A stretch of 64,000 nucleotides of DNA, taken from NCBI RefSeq assembly GCF_013318015.2, contig NZ_CP115843.1, positions 1 to 64,000 of the forward strand, given 5' to 3'. The notes beneath the pieces were generated by a model. It had not been told where the DNA came from. It was given only the letters and a program-made list of their open reading frames with translations, and searched no databases. The position numbers and the translations under genes are program-made. This DNA comes from Agrobacterium tumefaciens (GTDB lineage Bacteria; Pseudomonadota; Alphaproteobacteria; Rhizobiales; Rhizobiaceae). This document shows, piece after piece, positions 61,943-64,000 of the stretch (position 1 is the first letter of the stretch; every line of letters starts with the position of its first letter).

Positions 61943-63468
61943 ACGCTCTATCAAAATCCAGTGTTGTCGCTGTCATCGGCGCCGGTGCGATGGGGGCCGG
62001 AATTGCCCAGGTCGCCGCACAGGCGGGGCATACCGTTATCCTGTTCGATGCGAAGGAAGGTGCGGCGGACAAGGGTCGGAGCGGTGTGTTGGCAGGGCTC
62101 GACAAGCTCGTAGAGAAAGGGAAGTTCGAACAATCGCTGCGCAACGAGGTTGCCGAAAGGATCATCGTAGCGGCATCGCTTGGCGATTTGCGCGAAGCGC
62201 GCCTTGTCGTGGAAGCAATCGTCGAAAAGCTGGATGTGAAGCGGTCGGTGTTTGCTTCTCTGGAAGAGGTGGTTGCGGACGATTCCATCCTCGCAACGAA
62301 TACATCGTCGCTGTCCGTTACCGCCATCGCAGCCGGACTAAACCATCCGGAGCGCGTTGCAGGGCTGCATTTTTTCAATCCGGCTCCGGTCATGAAGCTG
62401 GTGGAGATCGTCTCCGGTCTGGCGTCGAGCAAGCAGGTCCTCGATACGCTTTTTGAGACTGCGCGTGCCTGGAAGAAGGAACCGGTGCGGGCCACATCCA
62501 CGCCCGGCTTCATCGTCAACCGCGTCGCTCGCCCCTACTACGCTGAGGGATTGAGGCTTCTCGAAGAGAGGGCGTCCGATGTTGCCAGCATCGATACCAT
62601 TCTGCGCGAGGCCGGAGGGTTTCGGATGGGTCCGTTCGAGTTGATGGATCTCATCGGCCATGATGTTAACTTCGCCGTCACCAGGTCCGTGTTCGACGCC
62701 TATTTCGGTGACCCTCGGTTCCGGCCGTCTTTGGCGCAACAAGAACTGGTCGCCGCAAACTGGCTCGGCCGCAAGACAGGTCGCGGCTTTTACGACTACA
62801 ATCCGGATGCGCCAAAGCCGCAGGTGCTTTCAATTAAGGGCGGCGTGGCGGTCAAGAGCCTCATCGTTGAAGGCGAAGTCGGCCATCTTGAACCTTTGAT
62901 CCGGACTGCAGTAGCAAACGGGATACAGATCGATCGTCGAGGGGGAGAGGGCTATATCCGGATTGAGGGTTCTACAATCGCTTTCAGTGACGGACGGACG
63001 GCAACCGAACGGGTGGCCCAGGGTGGCCCCTCAGACCTCGTCCTTTACGATCTGACGCTCGATTTCGAAAAAGCGTCTCGAATTGCCATCGCAAAAGCGG
63101 ATCAGGCGCATCCCGATTGCCTGCATTCCACCGCTGGCTTGTTCGGCTCCCTGGGCAAGACGGTTACAGTCGTCGATGATACGCCCGGCCTTGTCGTGCT
63201 GCGCACGGTTGCTATGCTCGCCAATGAGGCATCCGAAGCGGTGCTTAACGGCGTGGCGACCCCGTTCGACGTCGACCGCGCCATGACGCTTGGTGTCAAT
63301 TATCCGCGTGGACCGCTCGCATGGGCCGATTCTATCGGTGCACAGCATGTACTTGCGACACTCGAAGCAATTCATGCGTCGTACGGCGACGACCGCTACC
63401 GACCGTCGCGGTATCTACGTCGCGTCGTCGGTGCCGGCAGGCGTCTTCTGCCCGGTCCTGATCTTTAG
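61939..63468 (+). CDS. 3-hydroxyacyl-CoA dehydrogenase (PaaH-like, with duplicated C-terminal domain)
   Basis: The 509-aa enzyme oxidises 3-hydroxyacyl-CoA with NAD. The N-terminal Rossmann part has [20 protein letters not shown]; later [40 protein letters not shown] and [15 protein letters not shown] give the first C-terminal domain. A second one lies at residues ~410-509 ([39 protein letters not shown]). The total length and duplicated end match the PaaH/PaaC branch. It starts at a TTG in a TTGA overlap with the previous gene. It supplies step three of beta-oxidation; the thiolase is not in the window. Confidence 0.93.
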   Translation: MNALSKSSVVAVIGAGAMGAGIAQVAAQAGHTVILFDAKEGAADKGRSGVLAGLDKLVEKGKFEQSLRNEVAERIIVAASLGDLREARLVVEAIVEKLDVKRSVFASLEEVVADDSILATNTSSLSVTAIAAGLNHPERVAGLHFFNPAPVMKLVEIVSGLASSKQVLDTLFETARAWKKEPVRATSTPGFIVNRVARPYYAEGLRLLEERASDVASIDTILREAGGFRMGPFELMDLIGHDVNFAVTRSVFDAYFGDPRFRPSLAQQELVAANWLGRKTGRGFYDYNPDAPKPQVLSIKGGVAVKSLIVEGEVGHLEPLIRTAVANGIQIDRRGGEGYIRIEGSTIAFSDGRTATERVAQGGPSDLVLYDLTLDFEKASRIAIAKADQAHPDCLHSTAGLFGSLGKTVTVVDDTPGLVVLRTVAMLANEASEAVLNGVATPFDVDRAMTLGVNYPRGPLAWADSIGAQHVLATLEAIHASYGDDRYRPSRYLRRVVGAGRRLLPGPDL

Positions 63469-63560
63469 CCGCCGACAATGGAGGCTTCGGGACCAAAGTC
63501 CGTCCGCGGTTGCTGTTACAAAAGATGCTCCTACGAGCGAGAGGAAGAAGGAATACTCGA

Positions 63561-64000
63561 TTGAAAATCCTCGTGCCGGTTAAGCGAGTTGTCGACTACA
63601 ATGTGAAGATCCGCGTCAAGGCGGATGGTTCCGGTGTCGAACTGGCCAACGTCAAGATGTCGATGAACCCCTTCGACGAAATCTCGGTTGAAGAGGCACT
63701 GCGTCTCAGGGAAGCCGGCAAGGCCGAAGAGGTAGTCGTCGTGTCCATCGGACCTGCGAAGGCCGAAGAGACCCTTCGCACGGCGCTGGCCATGGGGGCC
63801 GACCGCGCCATCCTGATCGAGACCGACGAAACCGTCGAGCCACTGGCTGTTGCCAAACTCTTGAAGGGTGTTGCCGAAGCAGAGGCTCCCGGCCTCGTCA
63901 TTCTTGGCAAACAGGCGATCGATGACGATTCGAACCAGACCGGCCAGATGCTCGCAGCTCTTCTCGGCTGGGGTCAGGGCACATTTGCCTCGAAGGTCGA
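63561..64000 (+). CDS. etfB: Electron-transfer flavoprotein beta subunit (partial, cut by window end)
   Basis: The reading [60 protein letters not shown] and [20 protein letters not shown] is typical EtfB, the AMP-binding subunit that accepts electrons from acyl-CoA dehydrogenases. The start is a TTG at 63561 (family: ATGAAAATCCTCGT-type), following a GAAGGAATAC site. The gene runs off the right edge with about 147 codons present of ~249. An etfA gene is expected beyond the edge. It completes the electron path of the operon. Confidence 0.93.
   Translation, partial: MKILVPVKRVVDYNVKIRVKADGSGVELANVKMSMNPFDEISVEEALRLREAGKAEEVVVVSIGPAKAEETLRTALAMGADRAILIETDETVEPLAVAKLLKGVAEAEAPGLVILGKQAIDDDSNQTGQMLAALLGWGQGTFASKV

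Overview
The window looks like part of a large plasmid or chromid of an alphaproteobacterium in the Rhizobiaceae (Rhizobium/Agrobacterium type). It opens with a complete repABC replication and partition operon, including a counter-transcribed RNA locus between repB and repC. The rest is typical rhizobial accessory DNA: many LysR regulators beside oxidoreductases, an ietAS pair like that of Ti plasmids, a tyrosine recombinase beside an RHE_PE00001-type (DUF1612) gene, and a Tn3-family element. I saw no rRNA, tRNA or CRISPR array.

Layout. 0-3.7 kb: repABC. 4.3-9.6 kb: GMC oxidoreductase plus a two-domain class III CoA-transferase, divergent from a LysR gene. 9.7-19.4 kb: a run of regulators (three LysR, one AraC) each beside small redox enzymes (VOC, SDR, ABM, SRPBCC-like, F420/NADP-type reductase). 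This stretch includes a junction of two truncated genes. 19.7-23 kb: a VapBC-like pair with a dead toxin, a metallo-hydrolase pseudogene, a Fic protein whose start lies in a perfect palindrome, and a 46-aa membrane protein. 23.4-27.6 kb: an intradiol dioxygenase-HpaH-HpaI operon opposite a GntR regulator and a TIM-barrel isomerase. 27.6-30.7 kb: almost gene-free DNA with palindromes, a heptamer tandem repeat and decayed genes.

30.7-41.4 kb is the most interesting part, an island of conflict or maintenance genes. It holds a recombinase, a DUF1612 gene and a DUF4238 gene. Then two operons face away from a shared 91-bp promoter. One (minus strand) encodes an alpha/beta hydrolase, a caspase-like protease and an unrecognised 373-aa protein. 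The other (plus strand) encodes IetA, IetS and a DUF3223 protein. The hydrolase-caspase-unknown trio is the best candidate for an undescribed system. A tnpA-only Tn3-family element (41.65-44.87 kb) closes the island and sits between two truncated genes.

45-51.7 kb: quinone oxidoreductase, ornithine cyclodeaminase family, RraA family, a patchwork of gene fragments, another quinone oxidoreductase and proC. 52-58 kb: an acid-utilisation locus with a crotonase, a GntP-family permease, LysR, a 3-oxoacid CoA-transferase pair and a 3-hydroxyisobutyrate dehydrogenase-like enzyme. The same TTGTGC-N6-GCACAA-type motif lies before lysR and before the CoA-transferase genes. 58.3 kb to the right edge: a TetR-controlled beta-oxidation operon (acyl-CoA dehydrogenase, enoyl-CoA hydratase, quinone oxidoreductase, 3-hydroxyacyl-CoA dehydrogenase, then etfB cut by the window end).

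All identifications come from reading translations and motifs by eye. No database search was run.
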